Source of the DNA: JAWKRB01 sp041389885
GTDB lineage: Bacteria; Myxococcota_A; Polyangia; Polyangiales; Ga0077539
NCBI GenBank assembly: GCA_041389885.1
Contig: JAWKRB010000016.1
Coordinates: forward strand, 124,001-188,000
Direction of reading: 5' to 3'
Length of the DNA: 64,000 nucleotides
Part shown: positions 62,924 through 64,000 of the stretch, in pieces
How the letters are laid out: each line of letters begins with the position of its first letter
Position numbering within the stretch: position 1 is the first letter of the stretch
Notes under the pieces: model-generated
The model's input: the letters and a program-made list of their open reading frames with translations, nothing else
Told to the model about the DNA's origin: nothing
Database searches by the model: none
Made by a program: the position numbers and the translations under genes

Positions 62924-64000
62924 ATGACTACCGAGCCGCTCTCTACCCACGCCACGCACCCCTCCACCCGCCCCCTCGCCCCGGCGACGCCCTGGGACGG
63001 CCGTTGGAAGGACTACTTCGACCGCGCCGCCCGCGAGGAGCCGCGATTCCCCTGGGGGGTGCAGTTCCTCCGGAGAGACGTGTCCGAGACGATGCGCAGG
63101 GTGATCCCGAGCGACGCGAGCGTGCTCGAGCTGGGCTGCGGCCGCGGCGACACCCTCGCCTCGCTCCCCAACCCCGTGCGCGACGGCGTCGACGGCGCCC
63201 CCGCAGCGATCAGCGCGGCGCGGGCGCGGCACCCCGGCCTCGGCGTCGAGCTCGGCGACGCGCTCACGTTCCACCACGACCGCCGCTACGACGCCGTGGT
63301 GTGCGACCGCCTCGTGCACTACGTGCCCGACATCCAGCGCCTGCTCGAGAACGCCGCGGCGCACCTCGAAGACGACGGGCGCATCTACCTCACCTGCTAC
63401 AACTACCTCTGGGAGCTCTTCCTCCGCGCTGGTGAGAGCCTGGGCTTCAAGCTCCCCACCCCCGAGGGCAACTGGCTCTCCGAGAGCGACCTCGAGAACC
63501 TCTTCGCCCTCGCCGACCTCGAGGTCGTGAAGTTCGAAGACCGCCTCCTGCTCCCGCTCCCGGTGCCCGTGGTCTCGACGGCGCTCAACCGCTACGCGGC
63601 CAAGCTCCCCGTCGCCTCGCGGCTCACGCTCTACCGGCTCTACGTGCTGCGCAAGCGGCAGAGCCCGCGCCCCGCCGCGCCGAAGGTCACCGTGGTGGTC
63701 CCCGCGCGCAACGAGGAGGGCAACGTGCCCAACATCATCGCGCGCACGCCGGTGATGGGCTCGGGCACCGAGCTGATCTTCGTCGAGGGCGGCAGCAAGG
63801 ACGACACGAAGGGCGCCATCGAGCGCGCCATCGCGGAGTACAAGGGCCCCCTCGCGATCTCGCTCTTTCAGCAGACGGGCAAGGGCAAGGGCGACGCGGT
63901 GCGCGTGGGCTTCAGAGAGGCCACCGGGGACATCCTGATGATCCTCGACGCCGACCTCACGGTGCCCCCCGAGGAGCTGCCGAAGTTCTACGACGTGATG
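62924..64000 (+). CDS. Methyltransferase-GT2 glycosyltransferase fusion (3' truncated)
   Basis: At least 359 aa and open to the window edge. First part: SAM-methyltransferase with VLELGCGRGDTLASL (motif I, residues 68-82) and the YDAVVCDRLVHYV block (about 122-134). Second part: GT2 glycosyltransferase beginning VTVVVPARNEEGNVPNII (255-271), with FVEGGSKDDT (286-295) and the DAD metal motif in ILDADLTVPPEE (340-351). Both appear intact. It probably acts in cell-surface glycan or lipid-linked sugar synthesis at the inner membrane; the flippase nearby supports this. The C-terminal end, usually with TM helices in such GT2s, lies outside the window. Confidence 0.85.
   Translation, partial: MTTEPLSTHATHPSTRPLAPATPWDGRWKDYFDRAAREEPRFPWGVQFLRRDVSETMRRVIPSDASVLELGCGRGDTLASLPNPVRDGVDGAPAAISAARARHPGLGVELGDALTFHHDRRYDAVVCDRLVHYVPDIQRLLENAAAHLEDDGRIYLTCYNYLWELFLRAGESLGFKLPTPEGNWLSESDLENLFALADLEVVKFEDRLLLPLPVPVVSTALNRYAAKLPVASRLTLYRLYVLRKRQSPRPAAPKVTVVVPARNEEGNVPNIIARTPVMGSGTELIFVEGGSKDDTKGAIERAIAEYKGPLAISLFQQTGKGKGDAVRVGFREATGDILMILDADLTVPPEELPKFYDVM

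Overview
The window is a dense, very GC-rich (roughly three quarters G+C by eye) bacterial chromosome segment with about 57 protein genes on both strands, no rRNA, tRNA, CRISPR array, insertion sequence or prophage that I can see, and no gene-free stretch above 300 bases. The gene content points to a myxobacterium-like member of the Myxococcota (Polyangia/Sandaracinaceae type, by inference). The signs are many secreted lipoproteins with Asp-rich tethers and cysteine-rich Stig1-like or RCC1 repeats, a Gld-type ABC operon, double cyclic-nucleotide-binding and GAF-fused proteins, and a housekeeping set (gyrA, murA, hisG, thiC, ald, rny, pcnB, pssA, rpmB, rpmG) scattered among unrelated genes.

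Layout. 1-5.5 kb: end of a beta-propeller protein, a double cNMP-binding protein divergent from a zinc metallopeptidase lipoprotein, a tiny membrane protein, a cytochrome c and an exported DODA-type dioxygenase. 5.6-10.2 kb: a four-gene minus-strand operon (ATPase, permease, GldG-like, DUF4340) whose GldG-like gene carries a frameshift. 10.4-20.1 kb: thioesterase, pssA, cytochrome c lipoprotein, thiC, 5-formyl-THF cyclo-ligase with rny, a large hydrolase-like lipoprotein, a methyltransferase and ald. 20.2-25.3 kb: unknown proteins, an AraC regulator, a NUDIX hydrolase and two envelope proteins, one with a 22-proline run. 25.3-36.5 kb: gyrA (with Leu at the Ser83-equivalent site), MFS, a YXWGXW protein, a GAF-GspE/PilB-type ATPase, a frameshifted membrane spermidine-synthase-like gene and two envelope proteins. 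36.5-47.8 kb: pcnB, a repeat-bearing lipoprotein, rpmB/rpmG, a HAD-type nucleotidase, a second MFS gene, a cupin regulator and an SDR (the last three carrying clustered indels), a QueA-like protein, a TonB-like protein, murA and hisG. 47.8-59.7 kb: a lipoprotein-rich stretch (14-repeat RCC1 protein, Cys-rich proteins, FGE-like protein, propeller protein) interleaved with a HAD phosphatase-like protein, an acyl-CoA dehydrogenase, a dicarboxylate symporter and a GNAT. 59.7-64 kb: a polysaccharide flippase, an M3 oligopeptidase and a methyltransferase-GT2 fusion that runs off the end.

Two organisational features recur. First, many start codons lack a Shine-Dalgarno and instead have a TAnnnT-like -10 hexamer 6-9 nt upstream, which predicts leaderless mRNAs. 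Second, convergent genes abut with 0-9 nt between stop codons, often forming small palindromes. Single-base frameshifts occur at about 8.10 and 33.48 kb and in a cluster at 42.0-43.4 kb; these look more like consensus errors or recent decay than biology. I found no clearly new multi-gene system. The most interesting points are the leaderless promoter pattern, the GyrA substitution, the tethered repeat lipoproteins, the divergent QueA-like enzyme and the exported dioxygenase.
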